Shown: one piece after another, positions 23,157 through 33,499 of the stretch
Position numbering within the stretch: the first letter of the stretch is position 1
Layout of the letters: each line of letters starts with the position of its first letter
From: Rhizopus sp. PT2906
Lineage: Eukaryota > Mucoromycota > Mucoromycetes > Mucorales > Rhizopodaceae
Direction: 5' to 3'
DNA length: 64,000 bases
NCBI GenBank assembly: GCA_025529335.1
Contig: JAMYHX010000116.1
Coordinates: 1 to 64,000, forward strand
Program-made: the position numbers and the translations under genes
Notes under the pieces: generated by a model
Database searches by the model: none
What the model was told of the DNA's origin: nothing
What the model saw: the letters and a program-made list of their open reading frames with translations, nothing else

Positions 23157-23545
23157 GGGAAACACTACATGTACCAGAAAATGCACCAGAAATTAGACTA
23201 ATACTTCGGGCACTGCCTCTAGCTATTACCTATGGTGTAATCTAACAATGCTTTCCAATGTGCAGCGCCACGCTAAGCATGGCTTTATGAAGTTGCCATA
23301 TAGGACTTGTTCTTTTCAAGAAGAAGAAAGAGATAAAAAAGATATGTTGTTATTTATTCTAGTTTTATGTTGTCAGTTGATCAACAAAGATGTAAGAACA
23401 TGTGTAATTCACACTTTATATCAGAGAGAGTGAACCGGACAGCCTTAGGTTAGGCAGAGGCATTGGTAATGTGAAGTTATAAAATGATGTCATAGAAGAA
23501 GCGCCCGTAGCATTAGCTTATTTTCTGGTGTATGTAGTATTCACC
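23157..23545. mobile_element. MITE-like element with long imperfect terminal inverted repeats
   Basis: The left end starts GGGAAACACTACATGTACC and the reverse complement of the right end starts GGTGAATACTACATACACC. Both continue with CAGAAAAT and, further in, with CTAATRCTWCGGGC-type sequence. The inverted similarity covers roughly 50-60 bp on each side of a 389-bp unit. No long ORF. The left end is also clearly related to the right terminus of the neighbouring element at 23613-25032. Confidence 0.55.
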
Positions 23546-23612
23546 TTGCTTGCATTACCTGATTTGCTTGATTGTGAACCATTTCCACTGCCACTATAAA
23601 TAATACCACTAC

Positions 23613-25032
23613 GGGAAACACTACGCGAAAATACATGCGAAAATAAAGTTAGTGTTACGTATACATAATTGTTTTTTTTGGGTTTTACTCTTCACATTAT
23701 TTTCAATATTATCATTCTTTGAAGAAAGAAAAGCAAAAGAAAATGCTGACCACAAAATACGTTATTCTTATAGACGCGTCATGCCTAATGCTCATTGGCC
23801 GTGATAATTTCAAGGAATAATCCTGTTTTCTTATAAAATGAAACTATTTTTAATGAACTCTCAGCATAATAAAGAGATTATTACAGACTCATCGGTGCAC
23901 ATTTTTCTTATACTTCAGTGTTGAACATAGTACTGCTTGTAGGCGTGGTTTGTCTAGTGTTATAAATCAGAGGACCAATGAGTACAATAAGATAGGATGG
24001 AGCTTCACAATGACATAAGAATAGAATAGAGGTAGATATTTACCTCTTATTACATTAAAAGTTTAAAAAAGGTTCCTCGGAATAAATACTCTCCTGCTTG
24101 TGCCTAGATTTCTAGCCTCAGATCAACAATTAGTCAGATACAAATTCAAATGTCGTCTATGATGAAAGAATGATATTTTATAAATAGCAAAGCCTTGGTT
24201 TTTCTTATACACACGCAAAAACTCTATGAGTACTGTGATAATCGGTGAATAAGTAGCTTTAACTCGGGAAAAGATCTAGAAAATAAGAAGATGGAGTGAG
24301 CCATTGTCAACTAATTGCATATTAAATATAGCATGTTATCAACCACTATAGATTATGCCATGAGTCAGTGTTGTGGGCTTAATGCGGTTTATTGCGTTTG
24401 TACTTAAGATGACTTTGGCTAGTGTACGAAATATATTGATTATATTGAGTCAAGGTGTGTATAATTTTCTTTGATATAAACGTACAAATACGACAAACAC
24501 CTCACTTTGTGGCTGGTTGATATGACCTTATGTTCACACGAAAGTTAAGCGAGGAACTAAGGAACGATTTGACTTGCACAAGCATGGATTATACAAAAGC
24601 ATGCGTACAAAGTACTTTATTTTAAAAGTGGATGTTAAAGCAACTTGAAATTTGTAGATAAAATGAAACATTACACGGATGTTGAAAGAATCCTTAGTAA
24701 ATATACCCTGATCCTCCACTTAATTGTTGATTCGATTCTTTGGATTGTATTTAATAAGTTGCAGATGTATATAATGGATCTGTATACTTTTAGACAGCAG
24801 ATAATACGCTGTACCTGTCATTTTGACTCAAGTCACCTGAGACCTTTAAACCAACCGTGGCACCTGGCAGATTAAAAAGAAGTATAGAAAGTTAATTCGG
24901 CCAAGATTACCATCATTATATGAGCCATCCTGTATAACAAACGGCGATGTTTTATACAAATAAATGAAACCTTCTGTTCTGGTGTGCCCATAGTGTTTTC
25001 GCGTGCATTTTCGCGTGCGCGTAGTGTTTCCC
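23613..25032. mobile_element. Non-autonomous TIR DNA element
   Basis: The left end GGGAAACACTACGCG is repeated exactly in inverted orientation at the right end (15/15). The similarity continues inward (AAAATACATGCGAAAA versus AAAATGCACGCGAAAA) after a 6-bp insertion CACGCG on the right. The interior of about 1.35 kb has no transposase-like ORF. I see no clear target-site duplication, so the exact ends are uncertain. The right end is 26 bp from the start codon of the UBE2T-like gene. Confidence 0.55.
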
Positions 25033-25058
25033 TTTTTTTTTATTCCTTTTTATACGAA

Positions 25059-26461
25059 ATGTATTCAGACATTTTAATAAAGAGGTTACAGAAAGAACTT
25101 CGTATGTTATAATTGTATATTTGAGAAACATTATTGATATAAATAATAGGAAGCCTTGAAAGAGAACCGCCACCGGGAATCACTTGCTATCCAAAAGAAG
25201 ACGACATTACACAATTAGAAGCATGTAAGCAGCTTTAAGAAAAGTAGTAGTTGTGTATATAATGTAAAACACTTTATTAGATATCAAAGGACCACCTGAT
25301 ACGCCTTATGAGAAGGGACTATTCAAACTTGATATTCAGATACCTTTAAAATATCCATTTGAGCCACCTCAGATTCGCTTTAAAACACTCATTTACCATC
25401 CCAACATTGACGACAGTGGACGCATATGTGCAGACATTTTAAAAACGGGTGGGTGGAAGCCTGCGCTTAATCTTTCAACCACTTTAATATCCTTATCTCA
25501 ATTACTTGCTCATCCAAATCCTGATGATCCTTTGGATGCTGATATTGCAAAGGAGTATTATATAGACTATCCTCAATTTAAACAAAAGGCCGAGGAGTAC
25601 ACGTTGAAATATGCCACAAAAGATTCCGCTGAAGATAATAATAATACCAACAACTTCCTCAAGACAGAACAAGAGGACAAGGAAGAGGACGATTATGAAT
25701 TGACTATACCTAATAAAGCATCAACATCACTACTGCTACTTTCAAAGAAAAAGAACAAGAAACAAGGCACAGCCAAGCGTTCATCGACTGAGAATGATAC
25801 AGGGTCCATACACACAAGTAACATACCTGAGTCTACGGAAACATTGTCGACGACTGAAAGGGAATTATCAGAGGAAGTAGAACAGACTTCAGAGAATGCT
25901 TCAGCAGAGGACTTGACAAAAGATCAGATCAAAGAAGAACATGATGAAAATCCAGAAAAACATCTTCCTGTGGTGGACATAAGTAACCAACAGTCAAACA
26001 ATCAAAATAACAAGCAGAAGTGTACCAAAAGAAGATCTTCTCAGCACAAGTCGAAGGATAGAAAGCAAAAGCTAAAAGAAAAGGAAGTGGCTATTGTTAT
26101 TGATCACATTGAAGAAAAGGAAGCAGAAAACTTGGATACTACAAATTATACTGAGGCAACGAGTAGCTATAGTCGTAAGGAAGAATTAATATCAACTCAG
26201 CTTGAGGATGGCCCTGATGGTCACCCCACATTATTTGATGGCAACACAAAAGCAACTGGAAAAAACGGGGTTAAACGTCCCTATAGTGCACTTGAGCTTT
26301 TGGATGTCATTGAACTTTCTGACGACGACGACGAAAGCGACGGTAATAATAAAGACCAAGAGGCATTTTCAGAGCCTCCGTTGTATACATTAAGATTATC
26401 CAAGAAACTGTCGAGAACAACGCTCAATTTAAGCAAAAAGAAGAAGACCACTGGGAATTAA
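25059..26461 (+). CDS. UBE2T-like ubiquitin-conjugating enzyme E2 with long C-terminal tail
   Basis: Three exons (25059-25101, 25150-25224, 25281-26461) encode 432 residues. The UBC fold occupies residues 1-150: RLQKELRSLEREPPPGITCY, TPYEKGLFKLDIQIP, HPN at 79-81 and catalytic Cys89 in GRICADILK, then PNPDDPLDADIAKEY. EPPPGITC and the GRIC-LK-W-P-LN spacing are typical of UBE2T, the Fanconi anaemia E2 that monoubiquitinates FANCD2 with FANCL. Human UBE2T has 197 residues. Here a tail of about 280 residues is acidic and lysine-rich and ends in a basic stretch (LSKKKKTTGN). It contains VIELSDDDDE at 382-391, a textbook SUMO-interaction motif. The start ATG is supported by the downstream splice phase. 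Confidence 0.88.
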
Positions 26462-26599
26462 TCACAGTCAGCCTAAATGGCTTGTACAGTCACACCATTC
26501 CCACCTCTTCCTTCTCTCTCTTTGTTTATTATAAAAAGGGAGGTTATTGTATATCTACGCATTTTTTCATACGAAATTATTCGACTATAGTATATCAAC

Positions 26600-27645
26600 A
26601 TGATTCCATCAATTCCTTTACTCGAAACCCTTGAAATCACATTAACTAGTACGGGCGTAGCTGAACTAGCATTCAACAGACCCAATCGATATAATGCATT
26701 ATCACCTTTAGCTTATAGAGTAAATAAATGAATAATAAATAAAAACAGCCATTTACAATATCCAAAACAGGATTGGTTATCAGCCATTCAATGGGCTGCA
26801 AAGTGTGATGCTGTAAAGGTAGTCGTGTTGACAGGTCGAGGAAAATATTATACCTCAGGACAAGAATTACAAGAACCTGATTTTAGTGCGGCTGGTATTG
26901 AGGCTCAGAAGAAACGACGTCAGGTTACAAAGTAAAACAAAAAGAAAGTATCTATTATATATAAAAAACTCATTGTGATGCACAGAACACTGGTAGACGA
27001 ATTGATCAATTTCCCAAAGCTATTGATTGCTGGTGTCAATGGTAAATAAACAAAGAACAATGTAGTATAGTAGCTCATTACAGTTTATGTGCGGCAGGTA
27101 ATGCGATTGGCTTCGGTGTAACAACATTGGCATTATGTGATGTCGTGTATTCAGTACCTGGAGCAACATTTAACACTCCTTTTATGAAACTGGCCTTTTG
27201 TGCGGAAGGATGTTCTTCCATCTTGTTTCCAAGGATTATGGGACCTTCCAAGGCGAATGAAATGCTGGTAAAAAAAAAAAAGGTATATGTGCAATTATAA
27301 CAAAATGCTCATTTTTTTTTTCTCTAGTTGATGGGTCGTACTTTTACTGCCGAAGAACTCGTGGACTGTGGATTCGTCAGCCGTCTCTTACCTCTCGACG
27401 GCTTCCGTGAACAAATTCTTAATATTGCTGAAGAGGCAGCTAAATTCAGTGCGACGGCTATAGGAGTATCCAAAAAGCTTATTCGAGACGTTGATCGTGA
27501 ATTACTGCTTAAAGTTAATGCAGTAGAAATGGAACAGCTGACGAAGCAAATGGCTAGTGAAGAATCGATTACAAGTTTAAAACGGTTTGTAGAGGAAGCA
27601 AAGAAAAAGAAGGCACTAAGACAAAATAAAAGCAGCAAAATCTAA
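26600..27645 (+). CDS. Enoyl-CoA hydratase/isomerase, ECI-like (probably peroxisomal)
   Basis: Five exons (26600-26719, 26771-26931, 26986-27041, 27098-27267, 27328-27645) give 274 residues. Crotonase-fold motifs are FNRPNRYNAL, the oxyanion-hole region VVLTGRGKYYTSGQEL and the second oxyanion region GNAIGFGVTTLALCDVVY. The TPFMKLAFCAEGCSS segment is characteristic of delta3,delta2-enoyl-CoA isomerases (ECI1/ECI2) of unsaturated fatty acid oxidation. The C-terminus SKI resembles a weak PTS1 signal. It begins only 138 bp after the E2 stop codon on the same strand, so the promoter is compact. Confidence 0.9.
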
Positions 27646-29485
27646 AAATAACGCCATTTTGCTATACTGTTTTTATGCTCAAGTTTGTGAATGCAACGAA
27701 CGTTTTGGATCTTTGATTTTGAACAATAAAATACAAGCACACATTTGCTTTCACTTTTATTATCTTCCATACGCTATCTTTAAAAATTACTGAAGAGGAT
27801 GTGCATTTGATGAGATAAATCTTTATACAACATTGGCCATACTGACAACATTGTATCTTCACTGATAAAGTTCCCATTCAAATCTTTTTTTTTTAAACAG
27901 CATTCGTTTTTCTATCAACCATAACTTAAAAGGAGTCAGTAGGCGACAACAAGAGTTTAAAGAATGGAGTGAATCCAAAGATGGCAAAGACTTTTAGTTG
28001 GCAAGAACTCAACTCAAAATATTCAAACTCGCAGTAAAACTTGTACAAATGGCAATGTCCATAAACAGCAGGTGAATAAGTGTATTGACTCAACCGTAGA
28101 TTCTACAATAGAATAGTATGTAGGATTGTAATTTGCTTGTCTTCACCATTGAAGTCATAATGCTGGATACCTCACTGTCATACGAGAAATAAGAAAACAA
28201 ATATAAAAAGAATCTATTGCCTCCCTTTTGAAATTTGAGAAGCCGCCCATAGTTTAATTCCCTTTATTGGCGAACAATGACCCAAATTTTTACGTGTTAC
28301 CTCATGCGTAAAAAGAAAAAGATATTTACTTCCTTTTCCCTCATTAAAAAGAAAACAAAATTCTTTCTTAAGCATAAGCAAATAGTTCCAAAAGCTTTTA
28401 TTTCTAAAATAAGCAAAAGGTAGAAACCATCAATTAGGGCTTTTCAGGTGTCAATGCGACCATTTACCATGTTCCTTAGGTCAATCAATAATGAAATACA
28501 ATTGGCCTAATGGAACCTTTTATAGTAAACATTTCGCAATATGATACAGATTTTGTCGTCAATACTTTAGAAATAAACTTCGAGAAACTTCTACACACAT
28601 ACACATGAATCTCTTCAAAGCCCAATCTACTTCCTCAAAACGCCGTTGACCGAATTTTTCAAACTATTCTACCAGACCACATTAGCTTGTTGCAATAAAT
28701 ACAAATGGATTATAGATGTAAACTAAATTCTGTATCAAGACATACGCTTTCTGTCCTACACGAATACATAATCCAATACAGTAATAATGACGGCATTATT
28801 AACCAAGCGGTAGACGATCGGCAGAATCTCTCACTTGGCTTGAAATCCAAGTTTTCGCCCTTAGTCACCTAAGGAGACTTGTTTTGACTCTGATCGGATA
28901 TAATTATACACATAACTGCATAGCCCAAAAGGGAGTCTTTTTAAACAAATAATATCCAAATGAGGATGTTTATTTACATCAATCCGGTTTGAACTGAAGT
29001 GTAAGAATAACAATAGAGATTCTTTTTGCAAACCAAATACAATACGTCTTACTCTATATGGGGACGAACTTCTGTAAACTAAAAGTTCCAAGTTCTGAAT
29101 TAAGTTTTGTAAAAAGAAAAATGATGTGAAGCATACAGGACGATCTAATAGCAACAACAACCAACAAAGCAAAGTTGAAATACAATCGCAAGTTTAAGTT
29201 AAATCACATGGAATATGCAAAGGAAGACCCCGCAGCAATCAACCAAGTTTGCACAAAAACAGGCTCTAAATAATCAAGTAAATCGCATTCTATTTTTAAC
29301 AAGATCCACTTTTTGCCAAGTGGAAACGAAATCACGACTTTATCTGGAAACATGTCTAAAACCAGCTATTATTTTCAAATACCTGTGAATAAATGATCAC
29401 GTATGCAGCTGGCATTTTATTTAAACCAGTTTTGTAATTATAAAAAGATGATTACCATGGGTCATATCAACTTTCCCTTTTGACA

Positions 29486-29698
29486 ATGGATAGAGACTAT
29501 TCTGGGAAATTCTCTGGTTTATTTTCCTTGGCACTATTGTATATGCATATAAATCCATTACTGCTCTCTCTTTCTCTTTTTCTTTCACTGACAGTTACAT
29601 ATGATATCACACATACGCTAGATCGTCATTTACTGCAACAAGCGTTGGATTTCTGTCGCACAACGGAAAGAAAGATGAACAAGATGGTGTTATTTCAG
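29486..29698 (+). pseudogene. Possible orphan exon or gene fragment (eIF3e-like N-terminus)
   Basis: A short ATG exon (29486-29516) can splice over a pyrimidine-rich intron ending CTGACAG to 29595-29698, which ends at a GT donor. The joined frame contains TYDITHTLDRHLLQQALDF, which recalls the start of eukaryotic eIF3e (a YDLT...LDRHL...L-FL pattern). No continuation of such a gene was found downstream. It may be a duplicated gene fragment or chance. Confidence 0.25.
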
Positions 29699-30245
29699 GT
29701 ATAAAAAAGAATTAAAAATAGAATAAAGGTGCATATGTCGTATTGTATGATAATCATCTTTTTTTGTGATTATAAAAGATCAACTGGGTAACCGCGGTAT
29801 AAGGGCTGAGCGTTTGTATAAATCTAGCCAGATCTGTAGTAAAGGGCTGAAAAGTTTTACTTTATTAATAAAGTACATTGTTAAATATAGCAGGGCTGAA
29901 CATTTGTTTTTTTTTTTCTTTTTGCCAAGTTATAAACAGCAAAGAAAACTGAGATTGGATAACATGTTACTATGACAACATTTTTATCTTTTATGTAAAT
30001 ACCATTAGAGTTGTCAGGGGCAACAAAAATTTAACATTATAAAAGTATATAATTAAATACTATGTATACTTTCATAAATATATAATTCTGTCAATCTAAG
30101 CCATGTTCGATTATAAGCTAGAAAGGGGGAGATGTGTTTATGGGTCATAGGATGACAGGTCAAAGAGCTATTTATAAAATTTGCTACTTTTTTTAAAACT
30201 TTTCTCGACTCTACAGAACTGTTACACATACGCTTTTCTGTAGAC

Positions 30246-30266
30246 TATAAAAATGTTTATATAAAG
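30246..30266 (+). promoter_or_regulatory. TATA-like elements of the protease gene
   Basis: Two TATA-like stretches, TATAAAAA and TTATATAAAG, lie about 100-115 bp before the ATG and are followed by a CT-rich initiator region (30270-30350). Confidence 0.45.
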
Positions 30267-30361
30267 TAACCCTTTCTTTTTCTTCTCTGTTTCTCTTCTT
30301 TCCACTTTCTTTACATTTCTTTACTTTTTTCTTTACTTTTTTTTACTAGACATTAAAAGAA

Positions 30362-31980
30362 ATGCGTTTGACAGCTATTTTATTTACCTCAGTCACTTTA
30401 TTATCAACCACATACGCAGCAACGCTCGAAAAAAGATGTCATTTAAGAAGAGAGCCTATCACCGTCAAAAATGGCTTGGTATGTGTACCCTTTTTGAATA
30501 CTACATAAACAATAACTAAATAAATTTATTTATAGCCTCTTGGTGAAGTAAAAGTTGGTAATATATTTTTATTCGGATGATGTTCCGATATAGAAACTAA
30601 CACCATTCCGCGTAACTTTGTCTAGGTTCACCACCACAACCTTTCCGAGTATTATTCGATACAAGCAACTCCCTGACCTGGGTGCCTTCTACGGATGTTT
30701 GTATTAACTTTATATTTAATATACATTTATATTTACATGCACGCTCTTTTCATTTAGTGTCATACGCCCATCTGTCGTAAAAATTCAAACAAGTTGTACA
30801 GTCCAAACACTTCATCTACCGCTGTTAACCTTCATCAAAAGGAATCGATTAAATTTGATGAAGGCGTTTGCATTGACGTTAGACTTTATAGAGTAAATAT
30901 ATATATGTCACAGCTCTTTATCAGTAGAATAACCCATCTTTTGCTTAGGACACTGTTTCTGTAGCTGGACTTGAAGTACCCAATCAATTATTTGGTGCTG
31001 CCTATAGCGTTAAAGGACTTGATGAAGATCATTGTAAGTCAGCTCGCCTGAAATCCTTTTTAGCACATTTAATAACATTGAACCTTTTTTATTAGTTGGC
31101 TTCCTTGGCTTAGGTAACTATGCTGACGGAGGCAATGTTCGTTTATCATCTAGCAATTCATCTTCTTCTCTCACAAGTAAGTGTTGCCATGATAACTTTT
31201 TTTTTTTATCAATAACTAACGCTATTCTTTTACATAGAACGTCAAAGTAAGTTCTAGGCTCATCTATTTTTACTTAAAATTTTTAATTTCTTACATCATA
31301 CCGCAGGTGGTGGTAATGGCGCTTTTGCTCCCAATGCTTTCCAGTTAGGTGCCCAGCAAGGATCTGCGCAGTTTGGCTTTTACACCACCAGTCCATCATC
31401 AGGATTCTATCAAAAGAGAAATAACGATGGACACAATGGAGAGTTCATCATTGGCGGTATTGACCACAATGTTTACAAAGGAGGTATTGCTTATTTCAAG
31501 CTGCCTACCTGCGACTATGGCGATTCTCCTTATTGGAAGACAGAGCTCAAGTGTGTCAAGTTGGGTAACAAGATCGATGTCAAATTGGCTCCCAAGACAT
31601 TGGCTTCTTTTAGCACAGGTACCTCCCATATGCTCGCACCTTCCCATCAAGCCGATTTGCTTCATGCTGCTCTTGATGCTCATTATGATGAAGACGAAGA
31701 TGTTTACAAGATTGATTGCTGTGAAGACTTGAGCAAGTTCCCTGACTTGAAGTTTGATTTCAATGGCTACCGTATTACTTTGCCTCCCAAGGCTTACCTC
31801 AAGAAGGACAATGATAAGCAATGTCACAGTTTGATCGGTCGTAACACAGATGACAAAAACTGGATTCTGGGCGGTTATTTCTCTCAGTGGTTCTATCAAG
31901 TCTATGATGCCAGTAACTCACAAATCGGTCTTGCTCTTACAAAGGGCGAATCTGATGTCAAGATTGATAAGCTTCATTAA
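30362..31980 (+). CDS. Secreted aspartic protease homologue, probably catalytically impaired
   Basis: Eight exons (30362-30478, 30536-30557, 30626-30696, 30758-30892, 30949-31033, 31096-31176, 31238-31246, 31307-31980) encode 397 residues. Residues 1-19 are a signal peptide. The pepsin fold is recognisable by LFDTSNSLTWVPS, FGFLGLGNY, EFIIGGIDH and the C-terminal ILGGYFSQWFYQVYD. The first catalytic Asp (Asp58, DTS) is kept. At the second site, normally DTG(T/S), the sequence is FSTGTSHM, with Ser276 in place of Asp. The flap region reads IKFDEG instead of the usual YGDGS-type motif, and the propeptide is much shorter than in rhizopuspepsin. The 9-nt exon 7 may be skipped without changing frame. 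Probably an extracellular pseudoprotease. Confidence 0.85.
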
Positions 31981-32179
31981 ATTGTAAATCTCATGTTTAT
32001 TTACTTTTGTATTAAATCATTTTCCTTTCATTCATTTTATATTTTTCAACCACATCTTTTTTGTAATCTTGAATACAAAGCTCATTTCTCCCACTTGTTT
32101 TCTCTATTCATACAATAAAAAATCATTACTTTTCTTAATGCGTATATGAAATGGTATCAAGCATTTATTAATAGTCTTT

Positions 32180-33015
32180 CTAAGCAACACAAACACTGTT
32201 GTCGGCCTTTGCATTCAAAATAAGAGCAACGATTAAGCCATAAAGACCAAGAACTTCTGCGAAAATTAAAATCAAGACCATCCCGACGAACAATCTACTT
32301 TCCCTAAGATATCCTCTTACACACTATGACACGTTTTTTAATATATGCTTTCTTATTTTAAGCGTCTACTTACATAGTCACCAACAATGCCAATAGCATA
32401 ACCTGCCGCTAAACCCCCCATTCCGACAGAGAGACCAGCAGCCAAAGATACAAATCCACTATGTTAGAAGTGAGTATTGCTCTATATTATTTGATAAGCA
32501 AAAACTTACGAATATAAAGAATAGCCAGATGTTGGAGACACTGTCAAAAAAAAGAAGGTCATGAAAGGGCGTTAGTAAAAGAAAGAATAGTATAATAGAC
32601 TTTCTTACGTTGACCAGCCAAAAGGACTGCGACTACTAAACCATATACAGCAATGATACCACTCATGACAACTGGAATCAATGACTATGTCAAGACTGCA
32701 TGTTTAAGAGAAAAGCTCGTTTGTCATTATATGTATATACCTTCATAACTAACTCGGGCTTAAAAGAACCAATACCGGCAATACCAATACCAGCCTTTGA
32801 GGTGCCATAAGCTGCTCCAATAGCTAAAAGCAAAAAAGAATGTCAATGTCGAATTGTTATTGATACAAGACGAGAACTTACTGCTAAAGGCCATCTAACA
32901 CGGTTTAATGTTAATTAAAAGCTTTTGTTATTTACGCTTTACTTACAGCACAGAAAACACCTGCGAACCCGAAAAATGGTGCATAATTTGGACAATAAAC
33001 AGCAGAATCAGACAT
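32180..33015 (-). CDS. VMA3: V-type H+-ATPase proteolipid subunit c
   Basis: Seven exons (32947-33015, 32882-32894, 32741-32823, 32609-32684, 32510-32540, 32374-32458, 32180-32323) encode 166 residues with four membrane helices. Exon 2 is 13 nt. Family motifs are YAPFFGFAGVFCA, IGAAYGTSKAGIGIA, SLIPVVMSGIIAVYGLVVAV and IFAEVLGLYGLIVALI. Glu142 in the last helix is the proton-carrying carboxylate. The proteolipid ring rotates in the Vo sector of vacuolar membranes. Similarity to yeast Vma3 is high, but the gene could equally serve as Vma11. Convergent with the protease gene (199 bp between stops). Confidence 0.95.
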
Positions 33016-33499
33016 TATATATTATAATTTAGTCAAGTCCAGAAAAAAAAAAGAGACGGGTTACTGAACTTTGGCGTTTCATATTGTATTTCAACTCACA
33101 GCGGAATACTAAATCCAGATGACGTTTACTCAGCTTATGCGAGGAGCACCTTTCTCTCTCTCTCTCTCTCTCTCTTATACATATACTTCTTCATTACTAT
33201 ACGATACAAGTTAACCTTTACTATATAATAATTCTTTATGTCAAGAATGAACACTAATATTTTGCTTGGGGTCAAAAAGAAACAACATTAATCATTAGAG
33301 GCTAGGTTATTCTTTAAATTGACATATATAATCATTTCTCTCCCCTCTTTCCAAGATACGCATACACACACACACGAAATGATTTAGCTTTGTTTGACTA
33401 TGCAATTTTCTTTTCTTGCTGAGTTTTAAGTTATTTCACATCCTACAAAGAAAAAAAACATTTTTTTTCGTTGTTTTCCTTTCAAGCTTGAAACCTACA
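33016..33499. promoter_or_regulatory. Divergent promoter between V-ATPase c and NAP1
   Basis: A 484-bp region between two divergent start codons, with a perfect (TC)11 tract at 33153-33174 and A/T-rich flanks. Both transcripts must start here. Confidence 0.6.
33153..33174. repeat. (TC)11 microsatellite
   Basis: Perfect dinucleotide run in the divergent promoter. Confidence 0.9.

Larger units (their letters stand above)
27646..30361. other. Gene-poor stretch with short coding relics
   Basis: 2.7 kb without an intact gene. The plus strand at about 28900-29400 has protein-like fragments interrupted by stops (for example FANQIQYVLLYMGTNFCKL, EITTLSGNMSKTSYYFQIP). A candidate orphan exon lies at 29595-29698 (listed separately). 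The protease promoter is at the right end. Confidence 0.45.

Noticed and set aside
28795..28870. tRNA-like segment with CTTGGCTTGAAATCCAAG resembling a tRNA-Ser anticodon arm
   Set aside because: The hairpin is there, but no matching acceptor stem, D-arm or T-arm with a TTCGA-type loop could be placed around it.
28861..29172. 103-residue minus-strand ORF rich in Leu and Phe
   Set aside because: It arises from the complement of an A-rich relic region; the plus strand reads more protein-like there, and neither strand yields a gene.
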